The notes: generated by a model from the letters alone, not told the origin. 64,000 nt of DNA from Sipunculus nudus (GCA_026874595.1 CM049306.1:75145642-75209641); one strand, 5' to 3'; counted from the first letter of the stretch, positions 7,833 to 22,197 are shown. Translations and numbers: made by a program.

Positions 7833-10800
7833 TTTACCAAAGAAAGTGGTCCTCTTATTATTTTATTCAATAAATGAGCTAGATACAGACAAATTACATG
7901 ATCTTGTTAAAAAATGCCATAGTATCACATTATTGGCAGAACATTGACAAGTGTGATGTTGCTATAGTCACTAATGACTTGTACTGATAGCTGTATGAGC
8001 TCTTGTATGATACTGGATGAGAGAACAAGGCCTTCGCAAAGTCACAGTTTGCACACCAGCTCAGCAGAATGCGTTGTTGAGTTGGTTATCATCACTCGCT
8101 GTTTTATTGATTTGTGTGGTAAATTGCATGAACCATTTGCACAGGAGGTCATTGGGTGCACGGTCAGTTTGCTTAGACTGTGTTTATACTGTGGCCCAGT
8201 CACATTTGCACAGTATTATCCTATAAGTGATTATTGCACCTTTAATCTTGTTGAAGGTCTTGGTTTTGGGATAATTCTTTTTAGAAGGATTTGGTTTAAA
8301 AGTATTTTGACTAGTTTCAGTTTATTATTTGGCAGTGACTGTTGATACAGTATTTCAGTAGAATTTGATTTTGACAAATTTTGATTTTAAAATAAATAGT
8401 ACTCAGGCAACCAAGGGTTACTTAATTGAGAAATAAATATTTTTGTGACCCTTTCAATGTTTCTTCAGGTTTAGGTGTGACAACAAATCATGTTGACCTA
8501 TGTGGATTAGTCAATCAGTTGTACAGGTTGTAGAATGCTCCTATACCCTACCATTAAATTTTGTTGGCTGAGCAGTAAAAAAAGTGGGTTGGGGTGTATA
8601 CCTTATAGAAGAAAGGCAGTGAGGTTGGAGAGGAGGGGGTGTATCCACTTCCTACAACATTAAAACTGCTTTAAAATATTGATAAAATATCTAGAACAAA
8701 ATTAAAACTTTTCAGTAATATATAATTTCATTGCAGTGTTTGATAATGCAAAAATAATATAAGAAAAGCATGTCAGAAAGTACCCCCTTGTAATAAATTG
8801 TATGAAAAGGTATATGCATACAAATGCCAATATTAAAATTATTACAGCCAAACTGCACTTTGGCAGATAGCAAATTTGTGTCACTGTATCAGTGACAGAA
8901 CTGCAATTTTTGTGCAACCCCCCTATTGGTATCATTAATGTGCTTGATCCACCACCCCTTAGTCCAAAAGAGGGGGTGTACACCCTGTATCAGTCATTCC
9001 CGACCCTCAATTCTGTGACAATGTTTTATATTTTATTTGCACATTCTGAAACTCCATTTTACTCAAATATTGAAATAACACTTAAGGATAGAATATTGTC
9101 TCATGAGCAGGAGATTGAAAGGCCGTTTTTTGTGCACCATTTTGAGACAAATTGTACCTTAAGTACAGGTGACTACCCATCACGAAACAAGTATGAAACA
9201 GGCATCCATCACCATCTAGAAACTGTGTTATTATGCTCTGAACAATTGGACAGGTCTTGCATATCATGAAAGATTCAAGAACCGTGGAACATAATTATTA
9301 CTGTTATTCAGATGTGAATGTGGACTGGAGGGACAGTTTCCTAGGTGCACAGAATTGTCCCCTGGGAATGTATCATTCAGATGGTTAAATAGCAGAAAAT
9401 ATTGTGCTTCTTTTTGTTTAAAATGCAGTTTTGAAAAATTTAAGGGAAATTAAGTTAATTTTTTTTTATGACGAATGTATAGTGTAATATCCTTTAAATG
9501 TTTCACATATAAATTTTCAGTATATCAGGAAGGAGTTATGATATTTGCAAATCTCTAGGTTTGGTAATTTCATAATTTCTTGATTCCTATATAATTTTGG
9601 GAGAATGGAATAAATTATATCAACATGATAACTTTTAAACTGACTAAAAATTTTGTTGATCATTAAACACCGTTTTCAAGAACTAGAGTAAAAATTTGTA
9701 TTTTCTAGGCAAGCTGGCAAAAGTCCACATATTGTGTCTCAAATTGTAAAAAAAAAGGGGGGGGGATTGAGTCTGTATAACAATAAAGTTTCTTTTTGTG
9801 GCCTAACTATACAATTTTATCGCCTATAGTTGTTTCCTATGACATCATATGCTTTATATGTGAAATGACAGAACACAGGGACTGATAAATCAGTAACTGG
9901 AGCTTTGTAGTGATGTGCTACATGTAAGATAAGTACTTGACTAGAACACTTACACATGCGTATTTGCCATATTAAAAAGTGTGTCAAAGTGTGTGCTGGT
10001 TTGACTGTGCTGTGTGTATGCTTGAAACCAGTCTGTGTGTCAGTCATGTACATTCACAAATCATTAAATCCTTGTTAACCATATTTACTGCATGCATGGC
10101 AGCCAAATTCAGGGATTGACACAGTGTAATCCAAGATAATTGGTCAGAATACAGAGGATGTTCTGCCAGTTTGGTTCTGAGTGGCCCGGTGAATCGTGAA
10201 ATAACATTTTTGTTGAAAAAAATTTTAAAATATACAATTTTTACACAAAATGATACATCAAGTTCAGTTCAGGTATTGAAACAATGTAATGTTACATTGT
10301 TAACTCAGTGATCTTGTGATATTACTTGTACTATTGGAACAAAACTGTCATTTGCTCTAAATCCTGTGAAGGAATGTTGGGGATTCTTGTGGTTAGTTAA
10401 AACTTAGCGTTTCAGGGGCTGTTCAACAATTTGTTGATCTGATGTTTACACAGAAACAAAGGAAGTTGTTTACTCAGGCTCATACCTAGCAGCCTTATCA
10501 TGGCTCAAGTGATAACATTTTGAAGAATTCCTTACATAAACTGAATGGCTTTCCAACACTTTATGAGTAGGTTACTAAGCATTTTAAAGTAATATTGAGT
10601 GTTTTATTAGTGGCAGGGGTTAATAGATCTTGGTCCACATGTTTTACACAAGTTTTCAGTGTGGCATACTGGTAAAAACACAAGAATATGTCACTGACAT
10701 AATTTTCATTGTTACCATGGCAACCCACTTGGCCAGATACTTAATTCCAAGGTTACATTGAAACAAAAGACTAATTAGTGATTCTTATACAACAAGCATG

Positions 10801-12784
10801 CAAAACATGCTTGCAAGATCATAGAAGGGCAAGATATATTTACTTTTCAAATATCTTAAGAATACTTGCAAGATTACAAATATATGTAAATCAGAAAATC
10901 TCTTCACACTAGGTGTTACTTGTGATTAAGGACACCAATTGCTTAGTCATTTATTCTACTATAAATCACTGGTGTGGATGTGATCACACAAGAACATGTT
11001 TCCAGTCTCTTCTCTGCCCTTATGGGTCCAATCATTACCAGACACTCAGCAGGTATTTCCCAGCTTTGAGACTATTCATCCCAGTAATGTCATATCCTAA
11101 TGCCTTGCCCTTATTAAACCCTTACTTACTCATTCCTTGCAACCATTTCTAAAGTGCTCATTCAGGTGCTGCAAGCTTTTGTACACAAAATTAATCATGG
11201 ACATGTCAAGTCAGACTTTGCAAGTCAGAATATGTAGACTTAAACCAGCATGCGGGACATCTGATATCAAATTGGGTAGATACAAAATTGTTTTGTCAAA
11301 ATTGTTTGTAATAATTCAGACACCTCCTTTTTACAGAACTAAAATGTCATATATATATGGTTTAGACCCTTCTTTGTAAATAAAACCAGCTGTCTGTATG
11401 TGTAGCAGAGTAACCCACAGCAGGAGCACAGTTGATTAAAATAAGGTCATTAGTATTAATTATTATTAATTTAAATCAGATCATCATTATATATTGTCTG
11501 TAAATGAGCCTGTATCCTGATAACTGCTGTACCTTGGGAGTCTCCACTGACCCAGCCCACGTATGTTGGTTATTTCAGGTATGCTGTTGGTCCTTGGCTG
11601 CCTCACTAACTCAACTAATCTGAAATCCCAAAGCATCACCTTTCTCCATAAACATGGCTGATGCAACCTGCCCTGTTGACAAAAGCTCTGGCTTTAGGAA
11701 GATACCTCCATTTTAGTGTCATTTGTTTCAGTTGATGGTCTTGCTTTTGTCTGCTGTGAATTTCTTTTTGTAACTGCTGTTCCTAACAAAAAAATCAATG
11801 TTTCATGTGTTTTGTACATTAATAGGGCTTTTAAGGAATTAATGGTAGAATCCAAGATCACTTCAAAACAGTTATTTGTAATTAAACCCTAATTTTCTTC
11901 CATTATTTTAAAATCCTGTCATCCTCCTGTGGCATGGCATGATAAAATATTTTTTTAATCAGCAGTTTTTTTTTAAGGAAAAGCATATTAAAGACAATTT
12001 GTATGATGTGAAAGTTTTGAATGCAGAATCACTGCATACTGTTTTCCGGTCTCTAAGATTAATTTGGAGGGGTCAAGTCTTCTGAACAACAAACCATTTG
12101 TTTTAATCTTTCTTGATTTCACATGAACTGATTTTCTGTCATATCAGCCATTTTGAAGTTCAGTCATATGAAGATGAATTTGTAGTTATCATGTGAGATC
12201 ATGATATCACTTGATAGCAGAGCAGCAGGAAAAGCAGATGATAATCAGCTAATCATGATGGATTCTGAGGAGGACCGCATGGCACAGGATTGACTGATGT
12301 ACATTCCCTTTATGAAAGACAAGATCATATTTCAGTTCTTGATATGAATTATTGATATGGTTTCACTTCCATCTTTGAATATTGTTATTTACTCCCTAGA
12401 GACAACAGTTGATTTCAGCATGTCTTACAGAAAAATATTTTCCACTTTTTATTCCAGCCATGCAGTGATGAAGGATTTTCACACATGTATGACCCAGAAT
12501 TTTAAGTAATGCTACAGCCTGCAGATTATAGTTCTTTATTGACAATTAATAGTGCACAGTCTCAGGATTAATGGACTTAGAAACCCAGTTTTCTTCAGTG
12601 AAGTCTAACTCTGTTAATGCAATGCCTGCATTTAACATTTTCTGTGTACAGAGAAAATAAAAGGTATTCACTAGTAGTAGGATTAGGTTTTAATAAAATC
12701 ATTTTTAATAAAATCATTTTCAATGATTGAAAGATATTTGATGAGCCATCAACATAACTGTGAAATATGCGGTCTAGAAATATA
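7833..12784. other. AT-rich non-coding stretch
   Basis: No frame here has a recognisable domain or believable splice structure. The longest open frames (for example 7974-8345 plus, 8892-9269 plus) have low-complexity, non-protein-like translations. A short A run then G run lies near 9749-9767. It is probably intergenic, or intron of an unseen gene. Confidence 0.6.
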
Positions 12785-12865
12785 CTAAAATATTGACAGA
12801 GTAAACTCACTCTAAAATATTGACAGAGTAAACTCACTCTAAAATATTGACAGAGTAAACTCACT
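12785..12865. repeat. Three perfect 27-bp tandem copies
   Basis: The unit begins CTAAAATATTGACAGAG and continues TAAACTCACT. There are three head-to-tail copies at 12785, 12812 and 12839. 27 bp is a multiple of three, so the minus-strand frame over it shows a repeated RVSLLCQYF peptide; there is no other sign that it is coding. Confidence 0.95.
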
Positions 12866-13862
12866 CTAACTTGTACATCATGCTGCAGGTCAAGGTAATG
12901 GTTTTGCTCTTGACACCTAAATTCATTGCACAAGATTTAGTTTTACTGCCATTCTCTGGTTTTCTTTCTCTTTTTCTCTGACAGAGTAAGAATATTTTAT
13001 CGGCATAATATGACGTCTTTGGATGTGCATACATAATTGTTTCTGATCAATTATGAAAAAAAAAAACAATCATCGACATAATCATTTAATTGGGACACTG
13101 TTAATGTTTTCAGCCAAGTTTCTGTGTGAACCTGAAAAGAATATTTACCTGTGACCTCTCATTCTTTGATTCTGACCTAAATAGTGGGTGCACTTGGTTC
13201 AAGACCAGACAGCTGTTAATTCCCTAATTTCATGTGACTTTTATGTAGAATAGATGTGGATTGATACTGAGGGATGAAAAAAGCAATCATCAGAAAAAAA
13301 GTCATCTGTGATCTAGGTCAGGATCAAAGGAAAGGTTCTTCGTGATTCTAGGACCAATCATGCACTGGAAAGAGTGGTGAGGTTTTTGAGGTTTGTTCTC
13401 AGGATTTTGGTTAATCATGCTTGCAGACAAGCAAACCAACTAACTAGATGACAAGAGGTCAGTTGCTTGCTGATTCAGATTTTTGTGAGTTTGACCTTTG
13501 GTGATTTTGAAGAAAAACATTTAATTCTTCTAGGGATCAATGACATCTACCTTCAGTATAAATTCAAAAATAATTGGTTCAAAAGACAACCAGGGACTTG
13601 CTGTACCAGCTTTTATGTCTATTAGCTTTATTCTTTACCAGTTTTGATTGTAAGCAAGAGGCCTTCAGGGATTTCTGATTTATGTATGGGTAAAGTTTTC
13701 AGATAGATTAGTTAATACAAACATTTGTCAACTACAGAACCAACTACAGAACTGACCATATGCTATCCCTTTCTTGATTCAAGCAAGCAACAAAGAGGTG
13801 GACATACTGAAGGGACCAACATACTTGCTTAATTTCCAATTCTGGAAAGCAGCAAACACTTT
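12866..13862. other. Non-coding stretch
   Basis: Nothing recognisable on either strand: no ORF, no splice-bounded exon, and no repeat longer than short homopolymers. Confidence 0.55.
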
Positions 13863-16800
13863 TAGCCCTCAGCCCTTAGGCTGATGGGCTATTGTCACCC
13901 AAGCTGTCCGTCCGTCCGTCCAGCGTCCGTTAACTTTTACCTTGTGAGCAGGATATCTTGAAAAGTATTCACCGTCAGAATTTTATTTCATCGGTAAAAA
14001 TGTATATCGACAAATCTCGGTCAAGTTCGAAGATTGGTGACCTTGACCTATTTTTCTACATTTTAGAGCTGATTATAGAAAAACACTTAGATGCTTATTA
14101 CTCAGGAACCATTTGGTGGATTTTCACAAAACTTACTATGGTTATTGGGACTGATAGTCTGTAGCTGCCAGACATGGGGTCTATTACAGTTGTTCTATTA
14201 CTATTACTATTACTATTACTTTCAATTTCTGATATTACTATTACTATTACTATTACCACATTTTATCTTCTATTACTATTACTATTACTATTACTGGGGT
14301 ATCTATTACTATTACTATTACTATTACATGTACTTAAACTGATGGTAGGATTCTAGACCTTGCGCAGCCATGAGTGCTATGAACTAGCACTACAATCACA
14401 TGTTTATATAATATTAAAAGCAACTATATCATCCAGTTACCTACCCAATTTTCTTATACTGTGTCTGTCATTTACAAGAAGCCTAATAATACTGGAGTTC
14501 TTAATTATTTCTGCTTCTTTAATTCTGTTTTTTTTTTTTAATATTTTGAAACCTCAATGATCGTTATTTGGGTGTTTCAAGTCGAAATTATAAGATAATT
14601 GTATGAACTCTTGAACACATGTAAATTAAAGCAACCCATTGTAAAGGCCCCGGCATATGTGAAATATTGATTTATAATTATATGCATACTTGTACATTTT
14701 ATAATATTTTCATATATATTTCACATAAATTTATTTTGTAGTACATACTTCCATTTAGATTTAATCCTTCGTTCTCATAGTCAGTAAATAAAGATTTTCA
14801 GTGTGACTAAAGAATGTCTCCAGAGGAATTATTCATGATTATTGCATATTATTATTTAATAAAGCTGACAATTCAGTCCTTTATGTATGTATCAGGAGAG
14901 GAATTTATGTAGGGATGTGTCCTGTTTCCCAATCCTTATAAATATATCCAATAAAAATACTGTTTACGTCAAGATTCTGGTCAGAACCAAACTGGAGACA
15001 AAAGTACCCCTTCTTCTCGGGTGTATATGTTCATTTGGATGTGATGCCATGTTTTATTCCATCACATAATACATATTGAGAGTGAACAGAGAGGTGGTAA
15101 ACTTTACAATAATGGTAGCATGCATGGCTTTTATTCTTCAGGCATGCCTTTCTTCATTGCAGCAAAACAAGCATAGGATAATTTAGGAATAAGGAGAGTG
15201 ATTTAAACTTACATCAATTTTACAAAACAAATAAAATATTATTTAAATCACTTTCACAATAAATTTGGTATTAAACAATCTTGTACTTTAAATTTTGTAC
15301 ATAACAGGATCTAATTATTCGATATCAAAATTTCAGATATTAAATAATAATATATTAATAGTCACTTATATTCTCATATAATATAATCAAATAAATTAAT
15401 ATCATGAAAAAAATGGTTAATTTAATTTTAAAAATATAAATTAACATAATTTTAGATACTGAATGAAGGTCTGCAAAATTGGTACTATGAAATAACAGAC
15501 AAGTATTAAAAGAATATTTTAAAAGAATATGTATATAAATTAACTAGATAATACATGTGCCTGCAGTATGACTTTATCCAAGTGATTATAGTACTGGTCT
15601 GAGTTTATAGCATTGTAGGCTTCAGTACATTATGGGTAGTGAAAACACCATAAGCTTATCATGAACATTTTGGGCCTGCAATTTATCTGGTTCCATATTA
15701 TATTTTCTTGAATGTGTGTTATTGCAATCTGTATGATTAAAATGCAAACTGGCTTGTGAAATCAAATCTAGGTACATTTCAGAATATGCATAATGATTGA
15801 TGGATGTGAGATAAGATGTACATGTCACAATAATATAATACACTATTTATCTGTCTCTTAACATCAAACATGCCTCTGTTTATCCATGGTTTACTAATCA
15901 AAGGTCAGATTGTACCAGGTAACTTATTTGGCTGTGACCTACTCTGTCCAGTACTCTTATGTAATTAGCACCAGTGGTCACCAATGTGGCAGCTGGCCCA
16001 TGCTTGCCTCAACAATAGGCACATCCTGGGCAGTTACTGGACAAGAACTGAGTCTGTTCAGCATTATTTGCTGATATGCTTCATGATCAAGGGGCTCACA
16101 GGAAGTAATAGAAAGTAATATGTATTACTCTATTACTTTGCCTTCTGTTTCTATTACTATTACTATTACTGCTCAAATTTTTGAGTCTATTACTATTACT
16201 ATTACTATTACATGGAAAAAGCTGTAATAGTCTATTACTATTACTATTACTTATTACTATTACCCCATGTCTGGTAGCTGCTACACAAGTTTGGTGGCAC
16301 CACCTACAGTTTCTGATTTTTTGATGAATTTTATTGGATTTTTCAAATTTGGGCTTGTTAGCGGGTTATTTTAAAAGGATTCACCATAGGAATTTTATTT
16401 TTTCGGTGAAGATATATATCGACTAAATCTCGGTCAAGTTCAAAGATGGGTGACCTTGACCTATTTTTCTATGTTTTAGAGCTGATTATAGAAAAAATAT
16501 TAAGAAGCATATTTCTCAGGAACCATTGGGTGGATTTTCACAATACTTACTATGATCATAGGGACTGATGGTCTGTAACTGCTGCACAAGTTTGGGGGCG
16601 CCACCTACAATTTCTGATTTTTAATGAATTTTTCTTGGATTTTTCAACTTTGGCCTTGTTAGCGGGATATCTCTAAAAGGATTAACAATAGGAATTTTAT
16701 TTCTTTGGTGAAGATGTATATCGACAAAATCTCGATCAGGTTTGAAGATGGATGACCTTGACCTACTTTTCAAGGTCACAGAGCTTATAATAGAATAAAA

Positions 16801-17000
16801 CTTCGAAGCTTATTTTTCAGGAAGCATTTGGTGGATTGTTATGAATCATGGTACATACCTCTCTATTTTAAATTTATAACTGAGACATGTACAGATATAC
16901 ATTCATGTGAGAACAGATATTTAGTACTTATTACTGTTACCACCTCTTAACACCATTCTTTTGGCTGAGGGCTTTTGTCAGCTTCTGCTGATATTCTAGT
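13863..17000 (+). mobile_element. Rolling-circle-like element family 1, copy 2 (split by a hAT-like insertion)
   Basis: This has the same left end as copy 1 (AGCCCTCAGCCCTTAGGCTG) and the same right end: inverted GGCTGAGGGC near 16963, hairpin TCAGC-TTCT-GCTGA, then TATTCTAGT. The internal 300-bp units are more numerous than in copy 1 (GGTGACCTTGACC or a one-base variant near 14036, 16449 and 16750). Without the 2105-bp insertion at 14169-16273 and its 8-bp duplication the element would be about 1.0 kb. CTAGT fits the CTRRT terminus known for Helitron-type transposons. There is no replicase frame, so it is non-autonomous. Confidence 0.7.
14169..16273. mobile_element. Non-autonomous hAT-like DNA transposon with 8-bp target duplication
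   Basis: It begins CAGACATGGGGT and ends ACCCCATGTCTG, a perfect 12-bp terminal inverted repeat. It is flanked by GTAGCTGC at 14161-14168 and 16274-16281. Comparison with copy 1 of the host element (near 660-690) shows a single uninterrupted site there. An 8-bp duplication is the hallmark of the hAT superfamily. Both subterminal zones are packed with TATTAC hexamers (about 14201-14330 and 16135-16262). The interior of about 1.8 kb is AT-rich with no transposase-like ORF; the YYYYY- and LLLL-rich frames come from the hexamers. Mobilisation must be in trans. Confidence 0.82.
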
Positions 17001-20000
17001 TAAAATTTTACCTAATTGAGAGAGACATTTTATGTTAACAGTACTGTTAGTAAAGATATAGGTTGTACTTTATATCTTACACTCTCTTCTGCTTCGTTTG
17101 CAAGATGTGTGGTCATATGTGAGTTTATTTGAAAGTTGGATTGTTTGCCACAGATTAAGCAGCCTTGGTAGAATCAGTGGGAATGCCTGTTACCGTTAGT
17201 GTTATCTCAGGTTGAGTCAGCTTCAAGGTAAATGTTGATGGACAAGGTTTGACCTAAGACCAACAAGGGGTTGAGCTGTTGGCTGACCAAGCCTGACCCC
17301 AGACTGACCGGGAGGGCAAGTTAGGCTGACTGATTATGGTCAACAGGGGTCCTGTTAACCTGGCATTGAGCTAAGCTTGGTCTAGACCGATTCATGGCCT
17401 AATTGTTCAATTATTGGCAAATCCCTTGGAAATGTCAAGTGCAGATGACCATAAGAAATGAACAAAGTGATAGCCACAGCTGAAAAATTAAATGTCACCT
17501 GTGAGTGACTGGGGAACCAATTTCCTAAACTCCCAGGAGTCCCGGAGGCAGCCATGTTGGTACTTGCAGGCTGATGGCCATCGCTGAACACAGTCAAAGA
17601 TGACATTTCCGTTCCCTTAGCTATAAATCATATCAAGCAAATATAATCAAGGGTGATCTATACAGTCTGAGCATTCACGTCAGTGTGTGTGTAGAATCAA
17701 AACCGATCAAAGGCCTGCCTGGTACTGGCAGGGTCACTGGATTGTTGGCAGGGTACCAGTCTAAGTAATTTATATTACAGCTTGTTAGGGTACAAATAAT
17801 CATTCAAGAGGCAGGTTTGGTTTTCTTGTTTAACTTTAATAGTTAAAACAAACCTGTGGTTGGGATTTCTTTTTTACAATTTAGATTTTAAGAGGAGAGA
17901 AATTACAGTTTAAACATGTATTTCTGCAAACACTACAACTCACTAAAATCACACAATAAAAAAAAATGAATAAATGAAATTGAACTTAAAATTGAAATTA
18001 AACAATGCATCTTAAATTACAAAAAAATCTGAAGTGCATAAATAGTGTTACAGAGAATTTCATTTTAGCAGTATTGTTTCATCATTTCAACATTACTTAA
18101 AAATTGTATACATTAACAAAAATTATATACATGTATCATAATATTAATGACACCACTAGCATTGGAAAGATGTTTATGTATATTAAATTTATACAAATGA
18201 AGTCAGCTAAGGTACACCAATTGCATTTAGAGATAGAATTTGTTAATTTTTTAATTTGATTGCATGATTTTAAAATCAGATTTACATAACTAAACCTGTT
18301 AAAGAGGTGCCATACTGAAATGTGTATTGTCACTTCAGTGTGAGTACAGTCTTGAAGAGTTCTGATATGGAGGTCAGACATACCTAACCTCTTTCTTTCA
18401 TTGGTGTGAATTTGTGTACCACATGTATTGATTGGTTTAACAGCTGTCTTGGTTTGTTGATAATCTGAAAGTGAAGCCGGTATTTTGTCATGAGATAGGG
18501 TTAAACATCAGGTACACACTGGAGTTTGTCCTGGTCCCCAGCTAACCCAGCGTAAGTCTGTTGACCGAACTCTGGTAACCAGGTGACCGGAAGTGATTTG
18601 TTTGATGTAAATCTTAACTTGGAATCTGAACCCACAAAGGACGGAAGCTTAAATCAAGGCAGATGGCCTCTTTTTTTGGGAAAATGGGTTTGGGAAACTC
18701 TACATAATATATGGTGTTTTTTTTTTTTTTGCATTGTGGACTGTGCATTATTGAATGTCCATAGCAAGCACCATGACATACATTCACAGCTAGGTGTTTG
18801 CAACCCTAAAAGCATAATAATTTGCTTAAACAGTATTCAGTAAATTTTTTAACTTTCTGTAACCCTCAATCCAGTAAATATGGCTTTCCCATAACTTTAG
18901 TATATATATATATATATACAGAAACACATGGCTAGAAACTTTTTTTAGGGAACTACCCCGAATCCATTTAACGTAATCCTGCACATAATTTATTGTCACA
19001 TTTTGATTGGCAGTCACAAGACATTGTTCAGCCCACAGAATTTTACACTTAAGTTTTAATATGTCCAAGCAGTCCTTGATTTTTATAAATGCCATGAGTG
19101 GCCTACTTTGAGTCATATCACAAGTCATATGGGGAAACTGCAGCACTGCAGCAGCTCTCCATCATGCTGCATAGATAATGTTGTTAGCATTAAGTAAACA
19201 TATATATAGAGTGATCTTAACGTTAGGTGATCATGATATTACACAAAAGAACGTGAAACTTTTAGTGTAAATCTCATTTCTGTGGTTATCAGTCCTTTCC
19301 TGTGCTTCACACAAGGTGGTTGTCAGTTCATCCACATAACCAATGGGAGACATTCTTGCATGCAGTCAGATATTAAATAAACACGCAGGGTTTTTACAAA
19401 TATGCTAAGATATATTGGCACATAGGGCTGGTTTATTTTAAGTGACCTGTAAGCAATGAAGCAAATATAACAAAAGTATACATGTTCTCATTGAGATTTA
19501 CATTGTCAGTGTGGTTTTCCAGATAGGATAGCATGCCACTCTGCCAGTTTTATAGACCTTCATATGTCAGAGGGGCAGAATACTGCTAGATTCCACCTAT
19601 AAGCACTGCATGAAACCTACCTAGATATACAGTTCAGCTGTGAACTAAGTAAATGAAGAGAATTCATGTCACTGAAGCAAACGGTTCAATAGACCCTACT
19701 CACCTGTATCGACAGTTAACTTCACCTGCAAGTTAATTTTACACCTGATGTATGGGCAGACATGTTCTGCATACAAAAGAGGTAGACCTATGATCCAGCC
19801 GAAGTTGAAAGAGCTGCCGTTCTCTTCAGTTGGACCTCCAGTAACTTGAGTCTACTTTCATGCATGTGAACTTTTGTTGTCATTTGTTTACAGCATCACA
19901 CTTGAGGTTGTAATGTTATTTCATTTATTAAATGTCATTTATTGCTTGTAAGGTCACTTTTAATGTTTTCACAAAAAATTTTACTTCCATATGATTAAAG

Positions 20001-21726
20001 AAAGGTAATTTCCTTCTTTTTCATGGATTACTTCATTATGTGCCATTAGAGCCCAAAACTGGCTTAAAAGCTAAGATTCCTTATGTACAGATAGTCAAGA
20101 GATTTCATATGTACCGGCACAGCAACATGCATATTTTCTATCTGTCGCTCTAGGATACCATGCAGAACTGGCAAAAATCATATTGCTGGACATGCTGGAT
20201 AAGGCACAAGGAATCTCACCTTATTTATTTAGTCAAATCGACTTAATACCGATTATTATCTTGTTTCCACATGAATGATCTGCATTCCGAATAATGGCAT
20301 GGTTGTATGCCCCCACATGCAGACAACCGCTATTTATACTTCATATACATGTATGTGTACGTGTCATTATCATTTCCAGGGGCAGGAGGTGGGGGGGGGG
20401 GGGAGGATTATTTTTTCATGCTTTCATATTGTCACATTTATAAATAAAAACCAAAATTGGCTGCTCATTTTGAAATCACACTCTCAAGGGATCAAATATT
20501 ACTATCTGTATTCTCACTGGTATTTGTTGAACACAAAAAGGCAAGGAAACAGTGAAAATCAGTGAAACAAGTGACAAAGATATGTATTTGTTAGCTTTTC
20601 TGTCATAAGATTTTGTCTGTCATTAATTTTGTTTTTCTGCAAAGACTCTAACAGTTTCTTTGTGTGGCTTTAAATAGATGAGCAGTGGCTATAAATGTGC
20701 ATCATATATACAGCAATTTATGTTTGATTCTTTTTGTTTGGCTTTCGTTTCTTGCTGGGAATGCCACTAATTTAATGAAGTTCCCAGCATTGTGTTTAAA
20801 ACATCTCATAAACAAATCATTCAATATACAAATTTTTGTAATTTATTGAATAAATAGTGATAATAAAATTACTCTGTATTAATGCACAACTTCCGTTAAT
20901 GACAAAAAGTCTATTAATATCATTTGTGTTACAAATTGATTCAAATTATTCTCTTTGTAAGATTAATTATAAATATCATGAAGTTTCTACTAATGAATGG
21001 CCAAACAAAAGACTAGTCAGTGTTTTATCAGGCTTATATTTAGCTAGTTCCTGGAAACGCTGAGAACAACAATAGAATACGGTGAGCAAAGGTCACCATC
21101 TGTGCTGCTGAAGTGTATTTGGAGTAGAAACACAAGCCAGCTCCACCCTTTTTTACGTAATATCTTAATACACTGCAGGGCAAGATAAGAACGTCATTTG
21201 AATTTCTTTTACGCAATCAGTGCCTGGAAGCACTGTGTGCTTCCATTTTTAGTGCTCTAGCTGCAAGGTAGATGTTTTGTATGGAGCCTGCATGCATAAT
21301 AGAAGATGGGACCCATAGGTCAAAATTGTAGGAGGCAGGTATGTAGTGTCCTGTTCTGTAGTAAAGTATGGCCCTTTGGTGTCGTGCTCTATAGATCAGT
21401 ATAGCTGTCATCAAACCTTGTTCAGCGGCCTTGTGATTATAGGGAATCTGCAGTGTAATGTTCGCACTTGCTGGTCATTTAAGGCAGGACACGCCTCTCC
21501 TCTTACTTGTCTAGACTTATTGAGGCCTGGAAAGCTTTAGGACTGCTGTAGCTCCTCCTTACAGCCCTCCAGCCAGTTTGACAGGTTATTGTAACAGTCT
21601 TATGTTACTGTAAGCAGTCCCTCCTTTTACAGGGTGTTATGTATGGTTAAGTACTAATGCCCAGATGCCTTGCGTCTTCAAGTTTTAATGTGTGCTTGTA
21701 TATATAATACAATATTATTTATAGAC
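17001..21726. other. Non-coding stretch with one weak exon candidate
   Basis: No supported gene. On the minus strand 17499-17555 reads as an ATG in good context (CCAACATGGCTGCC) followed by 18 more codons to a possible CAG|GTGACA donor, but nothing joins to it. A TA run lies near 18900-18918 and a G run near 20388-20403. Other open frames are short and AT-driven. Confidence 0.5.
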
Positions 21727-21730
21727 TTAA

Positions 21731-22197
21731 TTTATATGTCATGCTATAAAATTGATAGATTTTTCCATAAGTTATGTCCAGTCTTTAAAGTTCTTGTTGT
21801 TTGTCACATGAACAGGATGGATTAATTTACCTACTGAATGAAAAGTAAAATTTTGAAACTTGTAAAATATTTTTAAAGCCAGCTATTCAACTATTTTTTC
21901 TATAGAATTAAATAATTTATGGCTTACTCTAGGTACATATTAATAAATAATGTGACTAAATTTATATGTCATGCTATAAAATTGATACTATAAAAGATTT
22001 TTCCATAAGTTTTGTCCAATCTTTAAAGTTCTTGTTGTTTGTCACATGAAAAGGATGGATTAATTTACCTACTGAATGAAAAGTAAAATTTTGATAAACT
22101 TGTAAAATATTTTTAAAGCCAGCTATTCAACTATTTTTTCTAAAGAATTAAGAAATTTATGGCTTACTCTAGGTACATATTAATAAATAATGTGGTT
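21731..22197. repeat. Two-copy tandem duplication, unit about 230-237 bp
   Basis: TTTATATGTCATGCTATAAA starts at 21731 and again at 21961. The copies then stay alignable to AATAAATAATGTG. They differ by scattered substitutions and small insertions (for example, extra bases after ATTGATA in copy 2). It is a simple segmental tandem duplication; no coding frame spans it. Confidence 0.93.

Noticed and set aside
12595-12933. 112-codon minus-strand frame with RVSLLCQYF repeats
   Set aside because: The frame is kept open by a 27-bp repeat and has no other coding evidence.
14091-14356. Overlapping frames rich in Tyr or Leu runs
   Set aside because: They are translations of TATTAC hexamer arrays in the hAT-like element.
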